Notes: generated from the sequence alone by a model not told the origin. A stretch of DNA of 64,000 bases from Candidatus Obscuribacterales bacterium (GCA_020050685.1 JAGVKG010000060.1:80292-144291); one strand, 5' to 3'; shown: positions 10,316 to 18,244, numbered from the stretch's first letter. Numbers and translations are program-made.

Positions 10316-11604
10316 TGAAATCGGTTCATCCGATCACAATCTCATTAGTTCTAATTGCCGCGTTTAGTGCGGGCACAGTTACATGTGCCCGCACTATTTC
10401 TTCTGCCACCACAGATACACCACTGCTTTCACCTACGCAAGAAAAGCAATTGATCCGCAGACATAAGTCCGGCTTTGATACTAAAGTTGGCGGCTGGGGA
10501 GCCTTTCAAAAATTCCTTGACGCTGATTCTGTTGAATATAGTTTGAGACTCGCATCACGCGGTGATAAAGATGCAGAACAGCGAGCGCATCAGACATTGG
10601 CTCGCGAACTTGCCTTAGTAGATCCTGAAAAAATCATGCTCAGGCAAGCGGACAACATGCGCATTTATGCAGAAGCCTATAAGATTTGGCATGATAGCCA
10701 ATATTTAAAGGCCGCCAAAAGTATTGCTGGTTATCTGACAAACTTTCTCACCAGTCCTGATGGTGCATTCTATGCCAGCGTACCAAAAATTGATAAGCAC
10801 ATTTACGCTCGAGAAAACGGCATGGCGATCAATGCCTTTGCTGCACTTTACCAAGCAACTGGCGATAAGCAATATTTGGATCAAGCAATTAAAGCCACCA
10901 ACTGGGTAATAGCAAATCGAGCAATTGCCGGCGGCGGTTTCCGCCACGACGAGCATGATGATGCTGGTCCCTATTTGGGCGACAACTTGCAAATGGGACG
11001 CGCCTTGCTTTCACTTTATCAAGCCACAGCAGAGAGACATTGGCTGATGCGCGCAGAAGAAACGGCAAATTTCATTGCCAGAAATTTTGTGTCCGATAGC
11101 AGGGTCGGCATTGCCGAATCAAGTACAAATAATAAGACCAAGCTTCCACCAGCCATAGCAATCGACGACAATGTGCTGGTAGCGCGCTTTGCCAATTTGC
11201 TCTATCACTACTCAGGCGATAAAGCATACAAAAACCTCGCCGAGGATGCCATGCGCTATCTTTCAAGCGAGCAAACACTTGCCATAAGAAAGTATCTTGT
11301 TGCAGGTATCTTGCTTGCGAATATGGAATTAGCAAAGGACCCCGATCATATTGCCGTTGTCGGTCACAAAGATGATCCAAAAGCAAAGGCTCTATTTGAA
11401 GCTGCGCTTGCTTATCCCTCCACATATAAGCGCGTGGAATGGTACGACAGCAAAGAAGGACCATTGCCAAACATGGATGTTGACTATCCTGAATTGCCAA
11501 AAGCCGCCGCCTTTGGTTGCGCTAATCAAAGATGTTCAACGCCAGCCTATGAACCTGATGAAGTCAAACAAGTAGCAGACAGTTTCAACCACGATATCAA
11601 ATGA
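10315..11604 (+). CDS. Secreted six-hairpin glycosidase-like protein (DUF255/YyaL C-terminal type)
   Basis: A 429-residue protein with a signal peptide (ITISLVLIAAFSAGTVTCA). Its body is a series of helical hairpins typical of the (alpha/alpha)6 barrel: YAEAYKIWHDSQYLKAAKSI, ENGMAINAFAALYQATGDKQ, DNLQMGRALLSLYQAT, IDDNVLVARFANLLYHYSGD. This resembles the C-terminal half of thioredoxin-domain (DUF255, YyaL/SSP411) proteins, but the N-terminal thioredoxin domain is absent. The start ATG at 10315 shares its A with the tkt stop, indicating translational coupling; the stop overlaps the DUF547 start by 4 bases. Substrate unknown; a carbohydrate-related role is inference only. Confidence 0.7.
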   Translation: MKSVHPITISLVLIAAFSAGTVTCARTISSATTDTPLLSPTQEKQLIRRHKSGFDTKVGGWGAFQKFLDADSVEYSLRLASRGDKDAEQRAHQTLARELALVDPEKIMLRQADNMRIYAEAYKIWHDSQYLKAAKSIAGYLTNFLTSPDGAFYASVPKIDKHIYARENGMAINAFAALYQATGDKQYLDQAIKATNWVIANRAIAGGGFRHDEHDDAGPYLGDNLQMGRALLSLYQATAERHWLMRAEETANFIARNFVSDSRVGIAESSTNNKTKLPPAIAIDDNVLVARFANLLYHYSGDKAYKNLAEDAMRYLSSEQTLAIRKYLVAGILLANMELAKDPDHIAVVGHKDDPKAKALFEAALAYPSTYKRVEWYDSKEGPLPNMDVDYPELPKAAAFGCANQRCSTPAYEPDEVKQVADSFNHDIK

Positions 11605-12488
11605 CAAAAAACAAAATCACTATTGCATTATTCATCGCTGCATTTTGCAGTCTGCTGTCGCAGCTGAGTGTTTATGCATTCGATCATGAACATAAATTGT
11701 TTACCGCCGAATTGCACAAGTATGTTGATAAAGATCTTGTTCACTATAGCCGCTGGAAACATTACCAAGACGGCTTAAAGTTTTACATTGCCACTTTATC
11801 TGCTTTAACCGGTGAAGAATACAAATCATTTAGCGAAAGCGAAAAGAAAGCGTTTTGGGTGAACGCCTACAATGCGCTAACCATCAAGCTTGTATTGGAT
11901 AATTATCCAATTAACGGAAAAACTTCCTGGTACCCCAAAGATAGCATCCGCCAAATCGATGGCTTCTGGGAAAAGAACCACTTTAAAATTGCCGAGCGTG
12001 ATGTAACTCTGGAAACAATCATGCACAAGTTGATTCGCAGCCGTCATGGCGATCCGCGTATGCATTTTGTTGTCGTGCCAGCATCCAAGGGTTGCTTGCC
12101 CTTGCGCAATGCTGCTTACACAGCCGATGCCATGGAAAGTGATCTAAAAATTGCGGCCGACAAATTCCTAAACGATCCCAAGCAAGTGCGATTTGATCCA
12201 AAAAACAAGCAAGTATTTCTTTCCCAAATATTTGAATGGTTCCCTCTGGATTTTGCCAAGGCTGCCGGCTTTATCAAAATGCCAATGCCACCACCATCAG
12301 ATGAAGAAATTGTCCTGACTTACATATTGGGCATAGCACCACCTGCGGTGCGCGAGCAGTTTTCTATAAAGGATACGAAAGTAAGTTTCATTGCCTACGA
12401 TTGGTCGCTTAATGACGCAGACAAACCTGTATCAACTCAGCCCAATCGGTCGAAGAATAAGAATCAAAAATCGAAGAAAGGGAAATAA
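11601..12488 (+). CDS. DUF547 domain secreted protein
   Basis: A 295-residue protein with a signal peptide (ITIALFIAAFCSLLSQLSVYA). The body matches the DUF547 pattern: VHYSRWKH, the signature KKAFWVNAYNALTIKLVL, then TLETIMHKLIR, DPRMHFVVVPASKGCLPLRNAAY and a VFLSQIFEWFPLDF segment. The lysine-rich tail (RSKNKNQKSKKGK) is unstructured. It overlaps the preceding gene by ATGA and ends 3 bases before the EVE gene, so it is cotranscribed. The biochemical role of DUF547 is not established. Confidence 0.85.
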   Translation: MTKNKITIALFIAAFCSLLSQLSVYAFDHEHKLFTAELHKYVDKDLVHYSRWKHYQDGLKFYIATLSALTGEEYKSFSESEKKAFWVNAYNALTIKLVLDNYPINGKTSWYPKDSIRQIDGFWEKNHFKIAERDVTLETIMHKLIRSRHGDPRMHFVVVPASKGCLPLRNAAYTADAMESDLKIAADKFLNDPKQVRFDPKNKQVFLSQIFEWFPLDFAKAAGFIKMPMPPPSDEEIVLTYILGIAPPAVREQFSIKDTKVSFIAYDWSLNDADKPVSTQPNRSKNKNQKSKKGK

Positions 12489-12491
12489 GAC

Positions 12492-12887
12492 ATGGCATAC
12501 TGGCTCTTAAAGACAGAACCTAGCTGCTATAGCTATGAAGATTTAGAAAGAGACAAAAAGACAACTTGGGATGGCGTAGCCAATAATCTCGCTCTCAAAT
12601 ATTTGCGTCAAATCAAAAAAGGCGATCTAGCAATCATTTATCACACAGGTGACGAAAAGGCAGCCGTCGGCATTGCCGAAGTAGCATCAAATCCTTATGT
12701 CGATCCCAAAGAAAATGATCCCAAGCTGGCAGTCATCGATCTCAAAGCCAAAAAGAAATTAGCCAAAGAAGTTACACTAGCCGAAATCAAAGCCAACAAA
12801 TCCATGCAAAATTTCCTCTTGGTAAAAATGGCAAGATTATCTGTCATGCCAGTCACCGACGAACAATGGAATCTAATTTGCGGATAG
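12492..12887 (+). CDS. EVE domain protein (PUA-like, possible modified-base reader)
   Basis: A 131-residue single-domain protein of the EVE family, related to the YTH/PUA fold. It shows the usual opening MAYWLLKTEPSCYSYEDL, the WDGVANNLALKYLRQIKKGDLAIIYHTG core and the VGIAEV strand, with a C-terminal LSVMPVTDEQW. Family members bind modified bases in DNA or RNA, and some are linked to defence systems. Here it is the last gene of the tkt operon, so a housekeeping role is equally plausible. It has normal length and is probably functional. Confidence 0.9.
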   Translation: MAYWLLKTEPSCYSYEDLERDKKTTWDGVANNLALKYLRQIKKGDLAIIYHTGDEKAAVGIAEVASNPYVDPKENDPKLAVIDLKAKKKLAKEVTLAEIKANKSMQNFLLVKMARLSVMPVTDEQWNLICG

Positions 12888-13039
12888 AGGTAGACAAAAG
12901 AGTGTCATTCATTTGTATGTGTATGAAAATGCCAGATTTAATACAGGTCGAAAACTTAATTTACAAATGGGAAGATTTAACCCATCCGATTTGAATGCCA
13001 TTTTGCGAAAACCATTACTCTATTAAATCGTTCAAAAAC

Positions 13040-13064
13040 AGCCCCTCAGAGTAATCTGAGAGGC
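13040..13064 (+). terminator. Hairpin terminator (EVE operon end) or tracrRNA-like stem-loop
   Basis: AGCCCCTCAGA and TCTGAGAGGCT pair over 11 positions with one mismatch around a GTAA loop. TGGTAGGTTTT follows. The placement after the four-gene operon suits a Rho-independent terminator, although the T-run is displaced. Type II CRISPR tracrRNAs also end in such stem-loops near cas9; no anti-repeat could be identified. Confidence 0.5.
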
Positions 13065-13124
13065 TTGGTAGGTTTTACCCCATTGGGATATCCTGCAGAG
13101 CTTTGCTCTTTATTGTGAAAAGCA

Positions 13125-13145
13125 GGGCAGGCACCAGTCAGCTAT
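13125..13145 (+). repeat. Left inverted repeat of the cas9/RHS segment
   Basis: 21 bp, exact inverted match to 16413-16433. Its inner end overlaps a small CAGTCA/TGACTG palindrome. Confidence 0.75.
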
Positions 13146-13210
13146 TGACTGAATATAACGATATACTAGTTTCACATATTTTACAAGAGCAAATCGGGAA
13201 GGAGTTGCAA

Positions 13211-14011
13211 ATGAGCACCACTCTTGGCCTTGACTTGGGCACAAACTCAATCGGCTGGGCGCTAACAGAAGAAGGTACCGAAAATAATCCGAAAGGATTA
13301 GTCGCGTGCGGCGTCAGAATTTTCCAAGAAGCAGTAGATGCAAAAACCCGAACACCGAAGAACCAGGCTCGCAGAGCTGCACGTAGTGCCAGAAAGATTA
13401 TTGCCCGCAGAAAAATGCGTAAGCAGGCTCTAGCAGCAATTCTCAAGCACGTCGACCTACTACCATCTGATGACTGCTCCTATCAGGCCATCGTAGCCAA
13501 TTCCGAAACCCTCAACCCATATCTTCTCAGAAAGCGAGGACTTGATGAAAAGCTAGAGCCTTATGAACTCGGGCGTATACTCTATCATCTTTGTCAACGG
13601 CGAGGATTTAAAAGCAACCGCAAAGCACTGGACAAGTCACATGAAGACGGCAAAATAAAGCAGTCAATCACTAATCTATCTAAACAAATTCAAGACTCCG
13701 GTTGCAGAACTCTGGGTGAATTTCTCTTCAATCAAAAACAAAAGCGAAACATATACACAGACAGATCAATGTACGAACGAGAATTTGAATTGATCTGGAA
13801 CAAGCAATGCGAATTTTATCCGAGCATTTTGACCAACGCCCTAAAAATCAAAATTCATCGCACAATATTTTTCCAGCGTGACTTAAAGATCCAAAAGTAT
13901 CTTGTTGGCTATTGCTCGCTGGAACCTCAGCGCAAACGTGCCGCAAGAGCACGTCTTGAATTTCAAGATTTTCGTCTACCCTTTGTGTCTATGATGGATG
14001 AGACACCCTAA
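13211..14011 (+). pseudogene. cas9: Type II-C Cas9, N-terminal fragment (RuvC-I, bridge helix, REC)
   Basis: A 266-residue remnant of a Cas9 effector whose intact form is about 1000-1100 residues. ATG 13211 is preceded by GGAAGGAG. Visible parts: RuvC-I LGLDLGTNSIGWAL at 5-18 with catalytic Asp8; the arginine-rich bridge helix at 51-73 (KNQARRAARSARK, ARRKMRK); the II-C block GRILYHLCQRRGFKSNRK at 121-138; TLGEFLFNQKQKRNIYTDR at 167-185; and the conserved IFFQRDLK through YCSLEPQ to FQDFR at 219-255. Similarity stops at residue 255 (base 13975); eleven unrelated residues and TAA follow. RuvC-II, HNH, RuvC-III and the PAM-interacting domain are missing, so it cannot cleave DNA as a canonical Cas9. 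No cas1, cas2 or array is nearby. Whether the fragment is still expressed or binds RNA is unknown. The REC region argues against IscB. Confidence 0.9.
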
Positions 14012-14341
14012 GTAACAGCATTACCAGCCATCCCAGACGACAATGATCCTCCCGATCCTGCTCCCCATAAAGAAAAAAGACCCGCTCAATATTCTGGCTC
14101 AGGAGGCTCTACCGGTGGAGGAGGCGCTGGAGGGCGGACTAAAGTCAAACGGCCGGACGACGATGACGAAGAGGCAATAATTGATGAGATGATAAGATTA
14201 TGGAAGAGAAAATTCAACGAGAACCCGTCACGCCAACAGATAAGTGATTGGAGAGGGATGCTGTATGGTAAAAACGGTGAAGCTAGACTACGCGAATATG
14301 TAAATAGGTTCCCGCATCACTTAGAGAATATCGGCGAATAA
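14012..14341 (+). pseudogene. Orphan toxin-like tail in frame after the cas9 stop
   Basis: The frame of the cas9 fragment continues open for 109 codons after its TAA, without its own ATG at the start. It encodes VTALPAIPDDNDPPDPAPHK, a Gly/Ser-rich linker (SGSGGSTGGGGAGG), an acidic patch (DDDDEE) and a compact C-terminal part (EMIRLWKRKFNENPSRQQI, SDWRGMLYGKNGEARLREYV). It ends 2 bases before the probable immunity gene. This layout (Pro/Gly-rich linker, short terminal domain, then an immunity gene) is that of polymorphic-toxin C-termini displaced from their RHS carrier. The toxin family is not recognised. Read-through of the TAA would fuse it to Cas9, but an abrupt recombination junction is more likely. 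Confidence 0.5.
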
Positions 14342-14343
14342 CA

Positions 14344-14865
14344 ATGATCAACTCATTATTGCAACTGTTGTATAAGAACAAAGATTCCTTAGAGCTAGAG
14401 CAACTTTTCGAGTCTGTCACAGAAGTTCCCGAATTTGTGCAGTACCCAAAACAAAGTTTCTATAGCTTTAAGAAATCTGGAATTGAACTTGAATACGATG
14501 AGAGATCATCCCAGTTCAAAACTGTACGTTTATATATACACCCGAGTGAGGGGTATTCCGCGTATCACGACCAACTCCCGTTCGAGCTAGTCCCTGCCGA
14601 CGACCGTAAATCAGTTAGGCTTAAGATTGGAACACCACGCAAGTCTGGAGAACACCGGCGAATTATTAGTCCTCCTCCTGATGCAAGCCAAGATGAGATG
14701 GAGGCTTTTTTCAAACATGTCAAACAACAGCCGCTATGCATCCAATGGGATTTATATGTAATCAATGAATATGCTGTCAATATTCAATTTGATTTGGAGC
14801 GTGGTGGCACAATTTCCCAAATTGTTATGATGACACCAGATGATGATATTTTGGCAGACGATTGA
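14344..14865 (+). CDS. Probable immunity protein for a polymorphic toxin
   Basis: A 173-residue soluble protein without signal peptide, starting 2 bases after the orphan toxin-like tail. It contains the pattern often seen in small immunity proteins beside RHS and contact-dependent toxins: FELVPADDRKSVRLKIGTPRKSG, then WDLYVINEYAVNIQFDLERG and a final strand ISQIVMMTPDD. Acidic and charged-rich overall. The next gene downstream is an RHS core fragment, which supports the toxin/immunity context. The specific immunity family is not recognised, so the call rests on context plus the GTPxKSG/WDxY pattern. It appears intact. Confidence 0.55.
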   Translation: MINSLLQLLYKNKDSLELEQLFESVTEVPEFVQYPKQSFYSFKKSGIELEYDERSSQFKTVRLYIHPSEGYSAYHDQLPFELVPADDRKSVRLKIGTPRKSGEHRRIISPPPDASQDEMEAFFKHVKQQPLCIQWDLYVINEYAVNIQFDLERGGTISQIVMMTPDDDILADD

Positions 14866-14877
14866 GCGAACGATTCA

Positions 14878-15558
14878 TTGATTATCCGACTAAAGTATTT
14901 CCTGAACTTCCAGTATGCCGGGTATTATATGCATCCAAGAAGTGGATTGAACCTTACTTTATACAGGGCTTACAACCCGTCGATTGGAAGATGGCTAAGC
15001 AGAGATCCTTTAGAAGAATTATTTACGCAGATTCAGTTGCGACAAATTCCTGCCGGTGTGTTTGCAATAAATACAGTTTCTCTGGGAGACTATCAGCGTT
15101 TTGCATTTAGTCAAACATCAAATTCTAATCTTTATGCCTACGTAGGAAATGATCCGGTTCTGTTTGCCATTAACACGAAGGACTGTTTGGGATTTCTGTC
15201 AGCGGTGGATTCGCATATGGGCCAGTCGGTGTTCAATTTGCTGCAGGCGTAACAACCTCTGGAGTTTTCGGAACTGTAGGCAATGCCGTTGGATTAGGTG
15301 GCGGATTATCCGGCAATGTGGTTTTCAGTGACCAAAGCTCTGCGGGGGGAAGTGGATACTCAGGAGCTGCAAACTATGGGCCATTCTCTGTAAGTGGTGG
15401 CACCAGGCGCAGGAACATCCTTTGAGACAGGTGTTGGCTTCGGCTTCGGTGGATGGGCTGGACAAACCCATACCTGGAATGATCCTAGTCGAGGAAGAGA
15501 TCTTCGAGGACAGCCAAAAACAGACAAGACTCCTCCCTGGAATTGGTGTCCCAAATAA
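14878..15558 (+). pseudogene. Orphan RHS core with Gly-rich tail, frameshifted
   Basis: The first frame (14878-15252) carries the RHS-associated core signature: FQYAGYYMHPRSGLNLTLYR, YNPSIGRWLSRDPLEE, then SNLYAYVGNDPV and INTKDCLG. At about 15190 the coding shifts by one base into a Gly-rich tail (ISVSGGFAYGPVGVQFAAG, VFGTVGNAVGLGGGLSGN). Near 15405 it shifts again to APGAGTSFETGVGFGFGG, ending DKTPPWNWCPK at 15558. The upstream YD repeats of a full RHS protein are missing. Two shifts and the missing N-terminus make this a dead displaced tip. A few tail codons overlap the upstream part of the open frame of the lipoprotein gene. Confidence 0.75.
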
Positions 15559-15614
15559 CAGCCACTAGTGGTGGACGCAGTGTAAACTATTGTTTGTCAA
15601 AGAGAAAGCCTATA

Positions 15615-16289
15615 ATGCAACATCCAATAATGTCGTGCTTTCAACAAATAATATTTTTGATTGCTACTTGCATGGCCATAACAGGTTGCTCCGTGCAAAT
15701 GGACTCGCATGGTACCGATTTGACCAGTTCTGATAATCCGCATCAAATAATTACTGAACAATCAGCAGAGACCCAACTGACAGAAGCGTTCCGCCAGGGA
15801 AAAGATCTTTTTGACAAGGGGGACTATGAAGGAGCAATTGATTATTTTAGCTCAGAAATTAGGCTGAATCCAGCTAACGCAATACCTTATGAATATAGAG
15901 GCTTAGCACTCTATAGAATGGGGCAATACAAAAAGGCAGTTGAGGATTTTAGTGAGGCAACTCGCCTACAACCGAATGACCCACACATTTATTTCAATCG
16001 GGCTTTAGCTTATGGTGCTGACTATCAAAAAGCAATTTCCGACTATGGTAAAGCAATTGAACTTGATCCCAATTATGCTTTGGCTTATAACAATCGTGGA
16101 AATCTTTATGAGCGACAGCTAGCATTTCGTGAAGCCTTGCGTGATCGGCGCAAAGCTATAGCTCTCAATCCGTACTTGGTAGTCAATACACCAGGATTAT
16201 GGATGGCAATTTTCTTTGGAGTAATAGTAGCTGTCTGGAAAACCAGAACTCACTCATCAAGGGAGAATCGGTCATCCTCTACAAATTAA
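15615..16289 (+). CDS. TPR lipoprotein
   Basis: A 224-residue protein. ATG 15615 was chosen because it places a lipoprotein signal at the N-terminus (hydrophobic IIFLIATCMAI, lipobox ITGC). Four tetratricopeptide repeats follow: LTEAFRQGKDLFDKGDYEGA, IPYEYRGLALYRMGQYKKA, IYFNRALAYGADYQKAISDY and ALAYNNRGNLYERQLAFREA. A C-terminal hydrophobic segment (LWMAIFFGVIVAVW) adds a possible membrane anchor. TPRs mediate protein-protein contacts; the partner is unknown. Last gene inside the inverted-repeat interval. The open frame extends further upstream but into the RHS remnant. Confidence 0.7.
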   Translation: MQHPIMSCFQQIIFLIATCMAITGCSVQMDSHGTDLTSSDNPHQIITEQSAETQLTEAFRQGKDLFDKGDYEGAIDYFSSEIRLNPANAIPYEYRGLALYRMGQYKKAVEDFSEATRLQPNDPHIYFNRALAYGADYQKAISDYGKAIELDPNYALAYNNRGNLYERQLAFREALRDRRKAIALNPYLVVNTPGLWMAIFFGVIVAVWKTRTHSSRENRSSSTN

Positions 16290-16420
16290 ACTGGTGCAAC
16301 TTAACAGTATTAGTTTGCTTGTGCCTGCTAAATGCAATTCAATCATGTGCCGATAATGGGGTGTCCCCCAATTCACAACATACGCAAGCCTCTGGTACGA
16401 GCTTCCAGAATTATAGCTGA
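16199..16420 (+). CDS. Possible small lipoprotein remnant
   Basis: A 73-codon frame overlapping the end of the TPR lipoprotein. Its middle (NLTVLVCLCLLNAIQSCADN) resembles a lipoprotein signal with lipobox AIQSC, but no start codon sits at the right distance; the only in-frame ATG is 25 codons or more too early. It may be the 5' end of a second lipoprotein cut off by the right inverted repeat. Confidence 0.2.
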   Translation: MDGNFLWSNSSCLENQNSLIKGESVILYKLNWCNLTVLVCLCLLNAIQSCADNGVSPNSQHTQASGTSFQNYS

Positions 16421-16433
16421 CTGGTGCCTGCCC
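16413..16433 (-). repeat. Right inverted repeat of the cas9/RHS segment
   Basis: 21 bp, exact inverted match to 13125-13145. It lies 5 bases outside the stop codon of the DUF4379 gene. Confidence 0.75.
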
Positions 16434-16438
16434 GCAAT

Positions 16439-18040
16439 TCACGCAATGCTCTTTTGACCCCGACAAAAAGGGCATGCGTTCGGGAACTGTACACGATCAT
16501 TGGGTTTGGCGATCCAGGAGTGCCGGTTGTCCTTTGGGCAAAGCCACCAAACCTTTTTGTTTGAGTGAGCCGTAAGATCACGAGCAGTCAAACTGCCATT
16601 TTTAGTTGGGTGCAATTGTTGTGCCAGTTCGGGATAGTTCGTAGCCAATGAATTAGTATTGCAGGCAGCGCGACCGCAGCAGAAAGGACATCCTGCTCCA
16701 TTAAACGATCGTCTGGCTATTGGCGCTTGCCATATATGTTCTTTATTTGATTTGCATTGCCACCAAACTTTTTTCTGTGAAAAGGGTCTATATTGGTCGG
16801 GCATCAATTTGCCATTTTTAGTCTTGTGCCATTGTGCCGCTAGCTCGGGGTTTGCTTTCAATAAGTTGCATTCCGGCGTCGCCTTTTTGCCTGCACAGTA
16901 CGGGCATTCGCTTTTGTTAGAAGTTCTGTTGTGAATGCCGGTTATCCACTCATGCTTTTTTGAACATTGCCACCAAACTCGTTTGCCTTGAGATGGGGTA
17001 ACTGCATCTGCCGTAAGACTCCTGTTTTTTGTAGGATGCCATTCTCGAGCCAGATCTGGAAACAGTTTTGCCAGCGAATTGCCTGTGCAAACTTTCCTCC
17101 CTGAGCAAAAAGGACATCTCGCTCCTTTACTTACACGATCATTTACGCGGCAGTGCCATTCGTGGGATTTATCATTTGAGCACAACCACCAAATAACTTT
17201 TTGAGATCCCGGAGTTATGTCCTTTGCGCTGAGGTCTCCATTTTTGATCGGATGCCATTCCTGCGCAATGTCCGGATGCAGTGTGGCAAGACAATTTGTG
17301 CGGCAAGCGCGTTTACTTGCACAATATGGACATCCAACATTGTTTTTGGTTCTTGCGCTCACGGCGGCAAGCCAGGCATGAGACCCCTCTTTCGTACACT
17401 GCCACCAGATCTTTTTGCGGGCGCCAAAAGAGACGTCTTTCGAAGTCAGTGCCTTGTTCTTGGTAGGATGCCATTCTTTTGCAAGCTGAGGAAACAATGA
17501 CGAAAAGCGATTCGTATTTGAAACGCGATGACCACTGCAGTATGGACACCCGGATTTAGAGTTTGTACGATCTGCTATACTTGCTTTCCACACGTGCTTA
17601 GTGTTTGCCGCGCACTGCCACCAGGCATCTTTTTGGGATTTGGGAAGGAATTGCTCCGGCCTCAACTTTCCATTTTTTGTCGAGTGCCATTCAGCGGCGA
17701 CATCTTCGTGAACTCTGCCCAGGTTGTATTCTTTAGAGGGCTTTTTCCCAGCGCAATAGGGACAGCCTGCGCCCCTTCCCCTCCTTGTTCTTGTATGAAT
17801 GACTGCCGGCCAAATATGATCATCACCTTGGTCACAAATCCACCATATTTTCCTTTTTGAGCCGTACGTGAATTGATCAGGAGTCCAGTTTCCATTCTTA
17901 TGATGATGCCATTGAGCTGCAATTTCCGGATCTGTTTCAGCAAGCGACTGGTCACCACGAAAATGTTCCATGGATTTGTCTATGGTAGAACCGCGTTCGG
18001 CAGTTTTTCTTGTATGCACGTAACTTCTTAGCATAGCCAT
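16439..18040 (-). CDS. Seven-module DUF4379 zinc-ribbon protein
   Basis: A 533-residue protein built of about seven modules of roughly 70 residues. Each module reads P-E-[LI]-A-x-[EQ]-W-H-x-x-K-N-G near its start, then K-x-[VI]-W-W-x-C, a H-x-W, and closes with C-P-[YF]-C-[AS]-G-x-[KR]. The C, H and CPxC residues fit a treble-clef zinc site as described for DUF4379. ATG 18040 was chosen over earlier codons because GGAGG lies 9 bases upstream. Such proteins are thought to bind nucleic acid, and some relatives carry a Vsr-like nuclease; none is visible here. The gene ends abruptly after the seventh CPFC, next to the right inverted repeat, so the 3' end may have been clipped. Confidence 0.85.
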   Translation of the reverse strand: MAMLRSYVHTRKTAERGSTIDKSMEHFRGDQSLAETDPEIAAQWHHHKNGNWTPDQFTYGSKRKIWWICDQGDDHIWPAVIHTRTRRGRGAGCPYCAGKKPSKEYNLGRVHEDVAAEWHSTKNGKLRPEQFLPKSQKDAWWQCAANTKHVWKASIADRTNSKSGCPYCSGHRVSNTNRFSSLFPQLAKEWHPTKNKALTSKDVSFGARKKIWWQCTKEGSHAWLAAVSARTKNNVGCPYCASKRACRTNCLATLHPDIAQEWHPIKNGDLSAKDITPGSQKVIWWLCSNDKSHEWHCRVNDRVSKGARCPFCSGRKVCTGNSLAKLFPDLAREWHPTKNRSLTADAVTPSQGKRVWWQCSKKHEWITGIHNRTSNKSECPYCAGKKATPECNLLKANPELAAQWHKTKNGKLMPDQYRPFSQKKVWWQCKSNKEHIWQAPIARRSFNGAGCPFCCGRAACNTNSLATNYPELAQQLHPTKNGSLTARDLTAHSNKKVWWLCPKDNRHSWIAKPNDRVQFPNACPFCRGQKSIA

Positions 18041-18244
18041 GGATAAACGCCTCCGTCTATGATGACTGATTATATTTCGTAGGCACGCGATGGATAAGGT
18101 CATAAGTGGGGAAATCCGCAACCGTATGAGCATTTAGTGGGGGCGCCGCTTCACCCAAGCGCAGAAAAGGAAGACCCCAAAGATTCTCAAATCTAAACGG
18201 AGGTATATTATATGCATGGTCGCCACACGCTGAGAAAGGCTCTC

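Larger units (their letters stand above)
12888..13210. other. Structured intergenic region before the cas9 fragment
   Basis: No gene is seen. The segment contains, in order, the hairpin at 13040-13064, a CCTGC/GCAGG stem (13092-13096 and 13122-13126) enclosing AGAGC/GCTCT, the left inverted repeat (13125-13145), and a CAGTCA/TGACTG inverted repeat (about 13135-13151). A -10-like TATACT lies at 13162-13167. GGAAGGAG just before 13211 is a strong ribosome site. A decayed tracrRNA or leader is possible but unproven. Confidence 0.45.
13125..16433. mobile_element. Candidate non-autonomous element bounded by 21-bp inverted repeats
   Basis: GGGCAGGCACCAGTCAGCTA plus T at 13125-13145 recurs as an exact reverse complement at 16413-16433. 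Both ends are flanked outside by GCA (13122-13124 and 16434-16436), which could be a 3-bp target duplication, though three bases can match by chance. The interval holds the cas9 fragment, the orphan RHS-style tail and immunity gene, the frameshifted RHS core and the TPR lipoprotein. No transposase or integrase is present, so autonomous movement is not supported; a mobilised cargo segment or a coincidental pair of interspersed repeats are the alternatives. Confidence 0.5.

Noticed and set aside
13211..14011. IscB/TnpB or plain RuvC protein instead of Cas9
   Set aside because: The bridge helix is followed by REC blocks (LYHLCQRRGFKSNRK, YCSLEPQ) typical of type II-C Cas9, which IscB lacks.
12888..16440. 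CRISPR array near the cas9 fragment
   Set aside because: No direct repeats of 24-40 bases with regular spacers were found on either strand.
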